Positions 27,129-40,433 of a DNA stretch of 64,000 nt are shown here, piece by piece. The stretch covers positions 4,342,001 through 4,406,000 of the forward strand of contig NC_079876.1 in the NCBI RefSeq assembly GCF_029227915.1. The letters are read 5' to 3'. A program made the translations under genes and the position numbers. The DNA is from Hydractinia symbiolongicarpus (lineage: Eukaryota > Cnidaria > Hydrozoa > Anthoathecata > Hydractiniidae). The notes beneath the pieces were generated by a model, which made no database searches, was not told the origin of the DNA, and saw nothing but the letters and a program-made list of their open reading frames with translations. Numbering within the stretch: position 1 is the first letter of the stretch; every line of letters starts with the position of its first letter.

Positions 27129-30111
27129 AAATTTTTAAATGAAGCGCTACCACAGCTCCCAGTGTAATTGCTGAGTTCCGGCAATCATGTCAAATTAAGA
27201 AGAATGTTTTTTCTTGGAATCCAATTGTCTCATTTACCACATTTATCAGGTCACAGCACAAAGTTAATTCAAAAAAGTCCCACATTCAATCGTTTCACTA
27301 TTAAAAGCAATGCAACCTAGTAATAACAGATAAAAATCGCTAAATACATGTTGGTACGAAAATGTGACCCAACCGTTGTAACTCAAGCGGACTGACATCG
27401 ATAGAAAGTCAATGAAATATAGTATTTGAAACTGTCTCTATTTCTTCAGCACGCGCTAACGGCTAGGATTGGTCCCACAGTTACAAAGTGACTTTTTTAT
27501 CTACATTTTTAAATGAAGCGCTACCACAGCGCCCGGTGTAATCGCTGAGTTACGGCAATCATGTCAAATTAAGAAGAATGTTATTTCTTGGAGTCCAATT
27601 GTCTCACTTTCACATTTATAAGGTCACAGCCCAAAATCAGTTCAATTAAGTCCCACAGTCAATTGTTTCACTGTTAAAAGCGATGCAACCTAGTAATACC
27701 GGAAAGATATCACGAAATACATGTTGGTAAGATTATGTGACTCAACCGTTTTAGCTCAAAGGGATTGATACTGTTAGAAAGTCAATGAAATGTTCTTTTT
27801 GAAACTGTCTCTATTTCTTCGGCGCGGGATAACGGCTAGGATAGGTCTCACAGTAAAAAATGACTTATTTATTTAAATTTTTAAATGAAGCGCTACCACA
27901 GCGCCCAGTGTAATCGCTGAGTTCCGGCAATCATGTCAAATTAAGAAGAATGTTATTTCTTGTAGTCCAATTGTCTCACTTATAACATTTATAAAGTCAC
28001 AGTCCAAAATCAGTTCAATTAAGTCCCGCAGTCAATCCTTTAACTGTTAAAAGCGATGCAACCTAGTAATATGAGAAAAATATCGCTAAATTCATGTTGG
28101 TACGAGTATGTGACGCAACCGTTGTAACTGAAGCGGATTGATACCGTTAGAAAGTCAATGAAATGCAGTTTTTGAAACTGTCGCTATTTCTTCAGCGCGC
28201 GATAACGGCTAGGATTGATCCCACAGTAAAAATGACTTAATTAACTAAATTTTTAAATGAAGTGCTACCCCAGCGCCCAGTGTAATCGCTGAGTTCCGAC
28301 AATCACGTCAAATTAAGAAGAATGTTACTTCTTGGAGTTCAATTGTCTCACTTATAAAATTCATCAGGTCACAGTCCAAAGTTAGTTCAATTAAGTCCCA
28401 CAGTCAATCGTTTCATTGTTAAAAGCGATGCAATCTAGTAATAACAGAAAAATAACGCTAAATACATGTTGGTACGAATATGTGACCCAACCGTTGTAAC
28501 TCACACGGACTGTAGCCGTTAGAAAGTCAATGAAATGAAGTTTTTGAAACTGTCGCTATTTCTTCAGCGCGCAATAACAGATAGGATTGGTCCCACAGTA
28601 AAGAATGACTTATTTATCTAAATATTTAAATGAATCGCTACCACAGCGCCCAGTGTAATCGCTGAGTTCCGGCAATCATGTCAAATTAAAAAGAATGTTA
28701 TTTCTTGGAGTACAATTGTCTCATTATAACATTTATAAGGTCACAGTCAAAAATCGGTTCAATTTAATCCCACAGTCAATCGTTTCACTGTTAAAAGCGA
28801 TGCAACCTAGTAATATGAGAAAAATATCGCTAAATACATGTTCGTACGAATATGTGACCCAACCGTTGTAACTCAAGCGGACTGGCATGGATAAAAAGTC
28901 TGTGAAATATAGTATTTGAAACTATCTCTATTTATTTAACACGCGCTAACGGCTAGAATTGGTCCCACAGTTAAAAAATGACTTTTTTATCTTAATTTTT
29001 AAATGAAGCGCTACCACAGCGCCCGGTGTAATCACTGAGTTGCGGCAATCATGTCAAATTAAGAACAATGTTATTTCTTTGAGTCCAATTGTCTCACTTT
29101 CACATTTATAAGGTCACAGGCCAAAATCAGTTCAATTAAGTCCCACAGTCAATTGTTTTACTGTTAAAAGCGATGCAACCTAGTAATACCGGAAAGATAT
29201 CACTAAATACATGTTGGTAAGAATATGTGACTCAACCGTTGTAGCTCAAACGGATTGATACTGTTACAAAGTCAATGAAATGTACTTTTTGAAACTGTGT
29301 CTATTTCTTCAGCGCGGGATAACGGCTAGGATTGGTCTTACAGTAAAAAATGACATGTTTATCTAATTTTTTAAATGAAGCGCTACCACAGCGGCCAGTG
29401 AATTCGCTGAGTTCCGGCAATCATGTCAAATTAAGAAGAATGTTATTTCTTGTAGTCCAATTGTCTCACTTTTAACATTTATAAAGTCACACTCAAAAAT
29501 CAGTTCAATTAAGTCCCACAGTCAATCGTTTCACTGTTAAAAGCGATGCAACCTAGTAATATCAGAAAAATATCGCTAAATACATGTTGGTACGAATATG
29601 TGACTCAACTGTTGTAACTCAAACGGATTTATACTGTTAGAAAGTCAATGAATTGTAGTTTTTTGAAACTGTCGCTATTTCTTCAGCGCGCGATAACGGC
29701 TAGGATTGCTCCCACAGTAAAGAATGACTTATTTATCTAAACTCTTAAATGAAGCGCTACCACAGCGCCCAGTGTAATCGCTGAGTTCCGGCAATCATGT
29801 CAAATTAAGATGAATGTTATTTGTTGGAGTCCAATTGTCTCATTTATCAAATTTATCAAGTCACAGCCCAATATCAGTTCAATTAAGTCCCACAGTCAAT
29901 CGTTTCACTGTTAAAAGCGATACAACCTAGTATTACCGGAAAGATATCACGAAATACATTTTGGTAAGAATATGTGACTCAGCTGTTGTAACTCAAACAG
30001 ATTGATACTGTTAGAAAGTCAATGAAATGTACTTTTTGAAACTGTCGCTATTTTTTCAGAGCGGGATAACGGCTAGGATTGGTCCCACAGTAAGAAATGA
30101 CTTATTTATCT
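27129..30111. repeat. Mixed monomers carrying long-range duplicated blocks
   Basis: Units start at 27129, 27503, 27875, 28247, 28620, 28993, 29365 and 29739. The 27129-27874 pair, with GCACGCGCTAACGGC and the CTACATTTTTAAATG boundary, recurs at 37238-37984 and 51140-51887. The segment from about 28,680 to 29,805 recurs at about 11,615 to 12,740. The 28247 unit (AAGTGCTACCCCAGCGCCC) belongs to the same subfamily as 1118, 2235, 11554 and 50397. Confidence 0.87.
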
Positions 30112-33100
30112 AAATTCTTAAATGAAGCGCTACCACAGCGCCCAGTGTAATCGCTGAGTTCCGGCAATCATGTCAAATTAAAAAAAATGTTATTTCTTGG
30201 AGTCCAATTGTCTCACTTATAACATTTATAAGGTCACAGTCAAAAATCAGTTTAATTTAATCCCACAGTCAATCATTTCACTGTTAAAAGCGATGCAACC
30301 TATTAATATGAGAAAATTATCGCTAAATACATGTTGGTACGAATATATGACTCATCCGTTGTAACTCAAACGGATTGATGCTGTTAGAAAGTCAATGAAA
30401 TGTAGTTTTTGAAACTGTCGCTATTTCTTCAGCGCGGGATAACGGCTAGGATTGGTCCCACAGTAAAAAATGAATTATTTATCTAAATTTTTAAATGAAG
30501 CGCTACCACAGCGACCAGTGTAATCGCTGAGTTCCGGCAATCATGTCAAATTAAGAAGAATGTTATTTCTTGTAGTCCAATTGTCTCACTTATAACATTT
30601 ATAAAGTCACAGTCCAAAATCAGTTCAATTAAGTCCCACAGTCAATCGTTTCATTGTTAAAAGCGATGCAACCTAGTAATATTGGAAAAATATCGCTAAA
30701 TACATGTTGGTACGAGTATGTGACGCAACCGTTGTAACTGAAGCGGATTGATATCGTTAGAAAGTCAATGAAATGTAGTTTTTGAAACTGTCGCTATTTC
30801 TTCAGCGCGCGATAACGGCTAGGATTGGTCCCACAGTAAAAATGACTTAACTATCTAAATTTTTAAATGAAGTGCTACCACAGCGCCCAGTGTAATCGCT
30901 GAGTTCCGGCAATCATGTCAAATTAAGAAGAATGTTATTTCTTGGAGTCCAATTGTCTCACTTATAACATTTATAAGGTCACAGTCAAAAATCAGTTTAA
31001 TTTAATCCCACAGTCAATCATTTCACTGTTAAAAGCGATGCAACCTATTAATGTGAGAAAATTATCGCTAAATACATGTTGGTACGAATATATGACTCAT
31101 CCGTTGTAACTCAAACGGATTGATGCTGTTAGAAAGTCAATGAAATGTACTTTTGAAACTGTCGCTATTTCTTCAGCGCGGGATAACGGCTAGGATTGGT
31201 CCCACAGTAAAAAATGAATTATTTATCTAAATTTTTAAATGAAGCGCTACCACAGCGACCAGTGTAATCGCTGAGTTCCGGCAATCATGTCAAATTAAGA
31301 AGAATGTTATTTCTTGTAGTCCAATTGTCTCACTTATAACATTTATAAAGTCACAGTCCAAAATCAGTTCAATTAAGTCCCACAGTCAATCGTTTCATTG
31401 TTAAAAGCGATGCAACCTAGTAATATTGGAAAAATATCGCTAAATACATGTTGTTACGAGTATGTGACGCAACCGTTGTAACTGAAGCGGATTGATATCG
31501 TTAGAATGTCAATGAAATGTAGTTTTTGAAACTGTCGCTATTTCTTCAGCGCGCGATAACGGCTAGGATTGGTCCCACAGTAAAAATGACTTAACTATCT
31601 AAATTTTTAAATGAAGTGCTACCACAGCGCCCAGTGTAATCGCTGAGTTCCGGCAATCATGTCAAATTAAGAAGAATGTTATTTCTTGGAGTCCAATTGT
31701 CTCACTTATAACATTTATAAAGTCACAGTCCAAAATCAGTTCAATTAAGTCCCACAGTCAATCGTTTCATTGTTAAAAGCGATGCAACCTAGTAATATTG
31801 GAAAAATATCGCTAAATGCATGTTGGTACGAGTATGTGACGCAACCGTTGTAACTGAAGCGGATTGATATCGTTAGAAAGTCAATGAAATGTAGTTTTTG
31901 AAACTGTCGCTATTTCTTTAGCGCGCGATAACGGCAAGGATTGGTCCCACAGTAAAAATGACTTAACTATCTAAATTTTTAAATGAAGTGCTACCACAGC
32001 CCCAGTGTAATCGCTGAGTTCCGGCAATCATGTCAAATTAAGAAGAATGTTATTTCTTGGAGTCCAATTTTCGCATTTATCACATTTATCAGGTCACAGT
32101 CCAAAGTTAGTTCAATTAAGTCACACAGTCAATCGTTTCACTGTTAAAAGCGATGCAACCTAGTAATATTAGAAAAATATCGCTAAATACATGTTGGTAC
32201 GAATATGTGACCCAACCGTTGTAACTCACACGGATTGTAACCGTTAGAAAGTCAATGAAATGTAGTTTTTGAAACTGTCGCTATTTCTTCAGAGCGGGAT
32301 AACGGCTAGGATTGGTCCCACAGTAAGAAATGACTTATTTATATAAATTCTTAAATGAAGCGCTACCACAGCGACCAGTGTAATCGCTGAGTTCCGGCAA
32401 TCATGTCAAATTAAGAAGAATGTTATTTCTTGTAGTCCAATTGTCTCAATTATAACATTTTTAAAGTCACAGTCCAAAATCAGTTCAATTAAGTCCCACA
32501 GTCAATCGTTTCACTGTTAATAGCGATGCAACCTAGTAATATTGGAAAAATATCGCTAAATACATGTTGGTACGAGTATGTGACACAACCGTTGTAACTG
32601 AAGCGGATTGATACCGTTAGAAAGTCAATGAAATGTAGTTTTTGAAACTGTGTCTATTTCTTCAGCGCGCGATAACGGCTAGGATTGGTCCCGCAGTAAA
32701 AATGACTTAATTATCTAATTTTTTAAATGAAGTGCTACCACAGCGCCCAGTGTAATCGCTGAGTTCCGGCAATCATGTCAAATTAAGAAGAATGTTATTT
32801 CTTGGAGTCCAATTGTCTCACTTATAACATTTATAAAGTCACAGTCCAAAATCAGTTCAATTAAGTCCCACAGTCAATCGTTTCATTGTTAAAAGCGATG
32901 CAACCTAGTAATATTGGAAAAATATCGCTAAATGCATGTTGGTACGAGTATGTGACACAACCGTTGTAACTGAAGCGGATTGATATCGTTAGAAAGTCAA
33001 TGAAATGTAGTTTTTGAAACTGTCGCTATTTCTTTAGCGCGCGATAACGGCAAGGATTGGTCCCACAGTAAAAATGACTTAACTATCAAAATTTTTAAAT

Positions 33101-34576
33101 GAAGTGCTACCACAGCCCCAGTGTAATCGCTGAGTTCCGGCAATCATGTCAAATTAAGAAGAATGTTATTTCTTGGAGTCCAATTTTCGCATTTATCACA
33201 TTTATCAGGTCACAGTCCAAAGTTAGTTCAATTAAGTCACACAGTCAATCGTTTCACTGTTAAAAGCGATGCAACCTAGTAATATTAGAAAAATATCGCT
33301 AAATACATGTTGGTACGAATATGTGACCCAACCGTTGTAACTCACACGGATTGTAACCGTTAGAAAGTCAATGAAATGTAGTTTTTGAAACTGTCGCTAT
33401 TTCTTCAGAGCGGGATAACGGCTAGGATTGGTCCCACAGTAAGAAATGACTTATTTATCTAAATTCTTAAATGAAGCGCTACCACAGCGACCAGTGTAAT
33501 CGCTGAGTTCCGGCAATCATGTCAAATTAAGAAGAATGTTATTTCTTGTAGTCCAATTGTCTCAATTATAACATTTTTAAAGTCACAGTCCAAAATCAGT
33601 CCAATTAAGTCCCACAGTCAATCGTTTCACTGTTAATAGCGATGCAACCTAGTAATATTGGAAAAATATCGCTAAATACATGTTGGTACGAGTATGTGAC
33701 GCAACCGTTGTAACTGAAGCGGATTGATACCGTTAGAAAGTCAATGAAATGTAGTTTTTGAAACTGTCGCTATTTCTTCAGCGCGCGATAACGGCTAGGA
33801 TTGGTCCCGCAGTAAAAATGACTTAATTATCTAATTTTTTAAATGAAGTGCTACCACAGCGCCCAGTGTAATCGCTGAGTTCCGGCAATCATGTCAAATT
33901 AAGAAGAATGTTATTTCTTGGAGTCCAATTTTCTCATTTATCACATTCATCAGGTCACAGTCCAAAGTTAGTTCAATTAAGTCACACAGTCAATCGTTTC
34001 ACTGTTAAAAGCGATGCAACCTAGTAATATTAGAAAAATATCGCTAAATACATGTTGGTACGAATATGTGACCCAACCGTTGTAACTCACACGGACTGTA
34101 ACCGTTAGAAAGTCAATGAAATGTAGTTTTTGAAACTGTCGCTATTTCTTCAGCGCGCGATAACGGCTAGGATTGGTCCCGCAGTAAAAATGACTTAATT
34201 ATCTAATTTTTTAAATGAAGTGCTACCACAGCGCCCAGTGTAATCGCTGAGTTCCGGCAATCATGTCAAATTAAGAAGAATGTTATTTCTTGGAGTCCAA
34301 TTGTCTCACTTATAACATTTATAAGGTCACAGTCAAAAATCAGTTCAATTTAATCCCACAGTCAATCGTTTCACTGTTAAAAGCGATGCAACCTATTAAT
34401 ATGAGAAAATTATCGCTAAATACATGTTGGTACGAATATGTGACTCATCCGTTGTAACTGAAGCGGATTGATACCGTTAGAAAGTCAATGAAATGTAGTT
34501 TTTGAAACTGTCGCTATTTCTTCAGCGCGCGATAACGGCTAGGATTGCTCCCACAGTAAAAATGACTTAATTATCT
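30112..34576. repeat. Two- and three-unit higher-order repeats (744 and 1,116 bp)
   Basis: Units at 30485 and 30857 recur at 31229 and 31601 (744-bp offset). The three units at 31601, 31973 and 32345 then recur at 32717, 33089 and 33461, marked by the rare AAATGCATGTTGGTACGAG at about 31815 and 32931 and by GCTACCACAGCCCCAGTG at the second unit. All intervals here are a uniform 372 bp and the copies differ by few bases, making this one of the most recently homogenised parts of the window. Confidence 0.9.
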
Positions 34577-35310
34577 AAAATTTTAAATGAAGTGCTACCA
34601 CAGCGCCCAGTGTAATCGCTGAGTTCCGGCAATCACGTCAAATTAAGATGAATGTTATTTCTTGGAGTTCAATTTTCTCATTTATCACATTTATCAGGTC
34701 ACAGTCCAAAGTTAGTTCAATTAAGTCCCACAGTCAATCGTTTCACTGTTAAAAGCGATGCAACCTAGTAATATCAGAAAAATATCGCTAAATACATGTT
34801 GGTACCAATATGTGACCCAACTGTTGTAACTCACACGGACTGTAACCGTTAGAACGTCAATGAAATGTACTTTTTGAAACTGTCGCTATTTCTTCAGCGC
34901 GCGATAACGGATAGGATTGGTCCCACAGTAAAGAATGACTTATTTATCTAAATTTTTAAATGAAGCGCTACCACAGCTCCCAGTGTAATCGCTGAGTTCC
35001 GGCAATCATGTCAAATTAAGAAGAATGTTTTTTCTTGGAATCCAATTGTCTCATTTATCACATTTATCAGGTCAAAGTCCAAAGTTAGTTAAAATATGTC
35101 CCACAGTCAATCGTTTCATTGTTAGAAGTGATGCAACCTAGTAATATCAGATAAATATCGCTAAATAAATGTTGGTACGAATATGTGACCCAACTGTTGT
35201 AACTCAAACGAACTGACACCGTTACAAAGTCAATGAAGTGTAGTTTTTGAAACTTTCGCTATTTCTTCATCGCGCGATAACGGACACGATTGGTCCCACA
35301 GTAAAAGAAT

Positions 35311-35463
35311 GATACGGTACGAATTTGTGACTCAACCGTTGTAACTCAAACGGACTGATACTGTTAAAAAGTCAATGAAATGTATTTTTTGAAGCTGTCT
35401 CTATTTCTTCAGCGCGCGATAACGGCTAGGATAGGTCCCACAGTAAAAATGACTTAATTATCT
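35311..35463. repeat. Shortened monomer, junction type A (copy 3)
   Basis: Junction GAATGATACGGTACGAATTT with one extra A upstream (AGTAAAAGAATG). The following sequence, TGACTCAACCGTTGTAAC, is shared with the copy at 35825. Confidence 0.9.
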
Positions 35464-35824
35464 AAATTTTTAAATTAAGTGCTAACAAAGCGCCCAGTGT
35501 AATCGCTGAGTTCCGGCAATTACGTCAAATTAAGAAGAATGTTATTTCTTGGAGTCCAATTTTCTCATTTATCACATTTATCTGGTCACAGTCCAAAGTT
35601 AGTTCAATTAAGTCCCACAGTCAATCGTTTCACTGTTAAAAGCGATGCAACCTAGTAATATCAGAAAAATATCGCTAAATACATGTTGGTACCAATATGT
35701 GACCCAACTGTTGTAACTCACACGGACTGTAACCGTTAGAACGTCAATGAAATGTAGTTTTTGAAACTGTCGCTATTTCTTCAGCGCGCGATAACGGATA
35801 TGATTGGTCCCACAGTAAAAGAAT

Positions 35825-35977
35825 GATACGGTACGAATTTGTGACTCAACCGTTGTAACTCAAACGGACTGATACTGTTAAAAAGTCAATGAAATGTATT
35901 TTTTGAAGCTGTCTCTATTTCTTCAGCGCGCGATAACGGCTAGGATAGGTCCCACAGTAAAAATGACTTAATTATCT
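35825..35977. repeat. Shortened monomer, junction type A (copy 4)
   Basis: 514 bp from copy 3, with the same AGTAAAAGAATG variant. The two copies form a tandem duplication of the composite unit. Confidence 0.9.
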
Positions 35978-37083
35978 AAATTTTTAAATTAAGTGCTACC
36001 AAAGCGCCCAGTGTAATCGCTGAGTTCCGGCAATTACGTCAAATTAAGAAGAATGTTATTTCTTGGAGTCCAATTTTCTCATTTATCACATTTATCTGGT
36101 CACAGTCCAAAGTTAGTTCAATTAAGTCCCACAGTCAATCGTTTCACTGTTAAAAGCGATGCAACCTAGTAATATCAGAAAAATATCGCTAAATACATGT
36201 TGGTACCAATATGTGACCCAACTGTTGTAACTCACACGGACTGTAACCGTTAGAACGTCAATGAAATGTAGTTTTTGAAACTGTCGCTATTTCTTCAGCG
36301 CGCGATAACGGATAGGATTGGTCCCACAGTAAAAAATGACTTATTTATCTAAATTTTTAAATGAAGCGCTACCACAGCTCCCAGTGTAATCGCTGAGTTC
36401 CGGCAATCGTGTCAAATTAAGAAGAATGTTATTTCTTGGAGTCCAATTGTCTCATTTACCACATTTATAAGGTCACAGCCCAAAATAAGTTCAATTAAGT
36501 CCCACAGTGAATTGTTTCACTGTTAAAAGCGATGCAACCTAGTAATACCGGAAAGATATCACGAAATACATGTTGGTAAGAATATGTGACTCAACCGTTT
36601 TAGCTCAAAGGGATTGATGCTGTTAGAAAGTCAATGAAATGTACTTTTTGAAACTGTCTCTATTTCTTCAGCGCAGTCTAACGGCTTGGATTGGTCTTAC
36701 AGTAAGAAATGACATATTTATCTAAATTTTTAAATGAAACGCTACCACTGCGCCCAGTGTAACCGCTGAGTTCCGGCAATCATGTCAAATTAAAAAGAAT
36801 GTTATTTCTTGGAATCCAATTGTCTGATTTATTACATTTATCAGGTCAAAGTCCAAAGTTAGTTCAAATAAGTCCCACAGTCAATCGTTTCATTGTTAAA
36901 AGCGATGCAACCTAGTAATATCAGATAAATATCGCTTAATAAATGTTGGTACGAGTATGTGACCCAACTGTTGTAACTCAAACGAACTGACACCGTTACA
37001 AAGTCAATGAAGTGTAGTTTTTGAAACTTTCGCTATTTCTTCATATCGCGATAACGGATACGATTGGTCCCGCAGTAAAGAAG

Positions 37084-37237
37084 GATACGGTACGAATTTG
37101 TGACCCAACCGTTGTAACTCAAACGGACTGACACTGTTAGAAAGTCAATGAAATGTAGTTTTTGATACTGTCTCAATTTCTTCAGCGCAAGGTAACGGCT
37201 AGGATTGGTCCCACAGTAAAAAATGACTTACTTATCT
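37084..37237. repeat. Shortened monomer, junction type A (copy 5)
   Basis: Junction here reads AAGGATACGGTACGAATTTG, a one-base variant of the usual GAATGATACGG form, preceded by TTCATATCGCGATAACGG. Confidence 0.88.
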
Positions 37238-40224
37238 AAATTTTAAAAATGAAGCGCTACCACAGAGACCAGTGTAATCGCTGAGTTCCGGCACTCATGT
37301 CAAATTAAGAAGAATGTTATTTCTTGTAGTCCAATTGTCTCACTTTCAACATTTATCAGATCACAGTCCAAAGTTAATTTAAAAAAGTCCCACATTCAAT
37401 CGTTTCACTATTAAAAGCAATGCAACCTAGTAATAACAGATAAATATCGCTAAATACATGTTGGTACGAATATGTGACCCAACCGTTGTAACTCAAGCGG
37501 ACTAACATCGATAGAAAGTCAATGAAATATAGTATTTGAAACTGTCTCTATTTCGTCAGCACGCGCTAACGGCTAGGATTGGTCCCACAGTTAAAAAGTG
37601 ACTTTTTTATCTACATTTTTAAATGAAGCGCTACCACAGCGCCCGGTGTAATCGCCGAGTTCCGGCAATCATGTCAAATTAAGAAGAATGTTATTTCTTG
37701 GAGTCCAATTGTCTCACTTTCACATTTATAAGGTCACAGCCCAAAATAAGTTCAATTAAGTCCCACAGTGAATTGTTTCACTGTTAAAAGCGATGCAACC
37801 TAGTAATACCGGAAAGATATCACGAAATACATGTTGGTAAGAATATGTGACTCAACCGTTTTAGCTCAAAGGGATTGATGCTGTTAGAAAGTCAATGAAA
37901 TGTACTTTTTGAAACTGTCTCTATTTCTTCAGCGCAGTCTAACGGCTTGGATTGGTCTTACAGTAAGAAATGACATATTTATCTAAATTTTTAAATGAAA
38001 CGCTACCACAGCGCCCAGTGTAACCGCTGAGTTCCGGCAATCATGTCAAATTAAAAAGAATGTTATTTCTTGGAGTCCAATTGACTCACTTATAACATTT
38101 ATAAGGTCACTGCCCAAAATCAGTTCCAATTAAGTCCCACAGTCAATCGTTTCACTGTTAAAAGCGATACAACCTAGTATTACCGGAAAGATATCACGAA
38201 ATACATTTTGGTAAGAATATGTGACTCAACCGTTGTAACTCAAACGGATTGATACTGTTAGAAAGTCAATGAAATGTACTTTTTGAAACTGTCTCTATTT
38301 CTTCAGAGCGGGATAAGGGCTAGGATTGGTCTTACAGTAAGAAATGACATATTTATCTAAGTTTTTAAATGAAGCGCTACCACAGCGCCCAGTGTAATCG
38401 CTTAGTTCCGGCAATCATGTCAAATTAAAAAGAATGTTATTTCTTTGAGTCCAATTGTCTCACTTAAAACATTTATAAGGTCACAGCTCAAAATCAGTTC
38501 CAATTAAGTCCCACAGTCAATCGTTTCACTGTTAAAAGCGATACAACCTAGTATTACCGGAAAGATATCACAAAATACATTTTGGTAAGAATATGTGACT
38601 CAACCGTTGTAACTCAAACTGATTGATACTGTTAAAAAGTCAATGAAATGTAGTTCTTGAAGCTGTCAATTTTTCTTCAGCGCGTCCTAACGGCTACGAT
38701 TGGTCCCACAGTACAAAATGACTTATTTATCTAAATTTTTAAATAAAGCGCTACCACAGCTCCCAGTGTAATCGCTGAGTTTCGGCAATCACGTCAAATT
38801 AAGAAGAATGTTTTTTCTTGGAATCCAATTGTCTCATTTATCACATTTATTAGGTCACAGTCCAAAGTTAGTTCAATTAAGTACCACATTCAATCGTTTC
38901 ACTGTTAAAAGCGATGCAACATAGTAATAACAGATAAATATCGATAAATACGTGTTGGTACGAATATGTGACCCAACCATTGTAACTCAAACGGACTGAC
39001 ATCGATAGAAAGTCCGTGAAAAGTATTATTTGAAACTGTCTCTATTTCTTCAGCGCGCGCTGACGGCTAGGATTCGTAACACGGCTAAAACGTGATTTTT
39101 TTATCTTAATTTTCAAATGAAGCGCTACCACAGGGACCAGTGTAATCGCTGAGTTGCGGCAATCATGTCAAATTAGGAAGAATGTTATTTCTTGGAGTCC
39201 AATTGTCTTACTTTTTCATTTATAAGGTCACAGCCCAAAATCAGTTCAATTAAGTCCCACATTCAATCGTTTCACTGTTAAAAGCGGTGCAACCTAGTAT
39301 TAACAGATAAATATCGCTAAATACATGTTGACAAGAATATGTGACTCAACCGTTTTAGCTCAAAGGGATTGATACTGTTAAAAAGTCAATGAAATGTACT
39401 TTTTGGAACTGTCTCTATTTCTTCAGCGCGGTCTAACGGCTTGGATTGGTCTTACAGTAAGAAATGACATATTTATCTAAATTTTTAAATGAAACGCTAC
39501 CACAGCGCCCAGTGTAACAGCTGAGTTCCGGCAATCATGTCAAATTAAGAAGAATGTTATTTCTTGGAGTCCAATTGTCTCACTTTCACATTGATAAGGT
39601 CACAGTCCAAAATAAGTTCAATTAAGTCCCACAGTCAATTGTTTCACTGTTAAAAGCGATGCAACCTAGTAATACCGGAAAGATATCACGAAATACATGT
39701 TGGTAAGAATATGTGACTCAACCGTTTTAGCTCAAAGGGATTGATACTGTTAGAAAGTCAATGAAATGTACTTTTTGAAACTGTCTCTATTTCTTCAGCG
39801 CAGTCTAACGGCTTGGATTGGTCTTACAGTAAGAAATGACATATTTATCTAAATTTTTAAATGAAACGCTACCACAGCGCCCAGTGTAACCGCGGAGTTC
39901 CGGCAATCATGTCAAATTAAAAAGAATGTTATTTCTTGGAGTCCAATTGACTCACTTATAACATTTATAAGGTCACTGCCCAAAATCAGTTCCAATTAAG
40001 TCCCACAGTCAATCGTTTCACAGTTAAAAGCGATACAACCTAGTATTACCGGAAAGATATCACGAAATACATTTTCGTAAGAATATGTGACTCAACCGTT
40101 GTAACTCAAACGGATTGATACTGTTAGAAAGTCAATGAAATGTACTTTTTGAAACTGTCTCTATTTCTTCAGAGCGGGATAAGGGCTAGGATTGGTCTTA
40201 CAGTAAGAAATGACATATTTATCT

Positions 40225-40433
40225 AAATTTTTAAATGAAGCGCTACCACAGCGCCCAGTGTAATCGCTTAGTTCCGGCAATCATGTCAAATTAAAAAGAC
40301 TCAACCGTTGTAACACAAATGGATTGATACTGTTACAAATTCAATGAAATGTAGTTTTTGAAACTGTCTCTATTTCTTCGGCGCGGGATAACGGCTAGGA
40401 TTGGTCCCACAGTAAAAAATGACTTATTAATCT
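40225..40433. repeat. 209-bp shortened monomer, junction type B (copy 1)
   Basis: After GTCAAATTAAAAAG the unit jumps to ACTCAACCGTTGTAACAC, losing about 164 bp from the middle. A GA dinucleotide is shared by the two sides of the break, fitting a small microhomology. Confidence 0.92.

Larger units (their letters stand above)
34577..38358. repeat. Zone with three 514-bp composite units
   Basis: Starts at 34577, 34950, 35464, 35978, 36351, 36724, 37238, 37613 and 37985 include three 514-bp intervals (34950-35463, 35464-35977 and 36724-37237). The first two are tandem and nearly identical, so the composite itself has been duplicated as a unit. A run ending in CAGCGCAGTCTAACGGCTTGG occurs at about 36,670 and 37,930. 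Only satellite is present. Confidence 0.88.
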
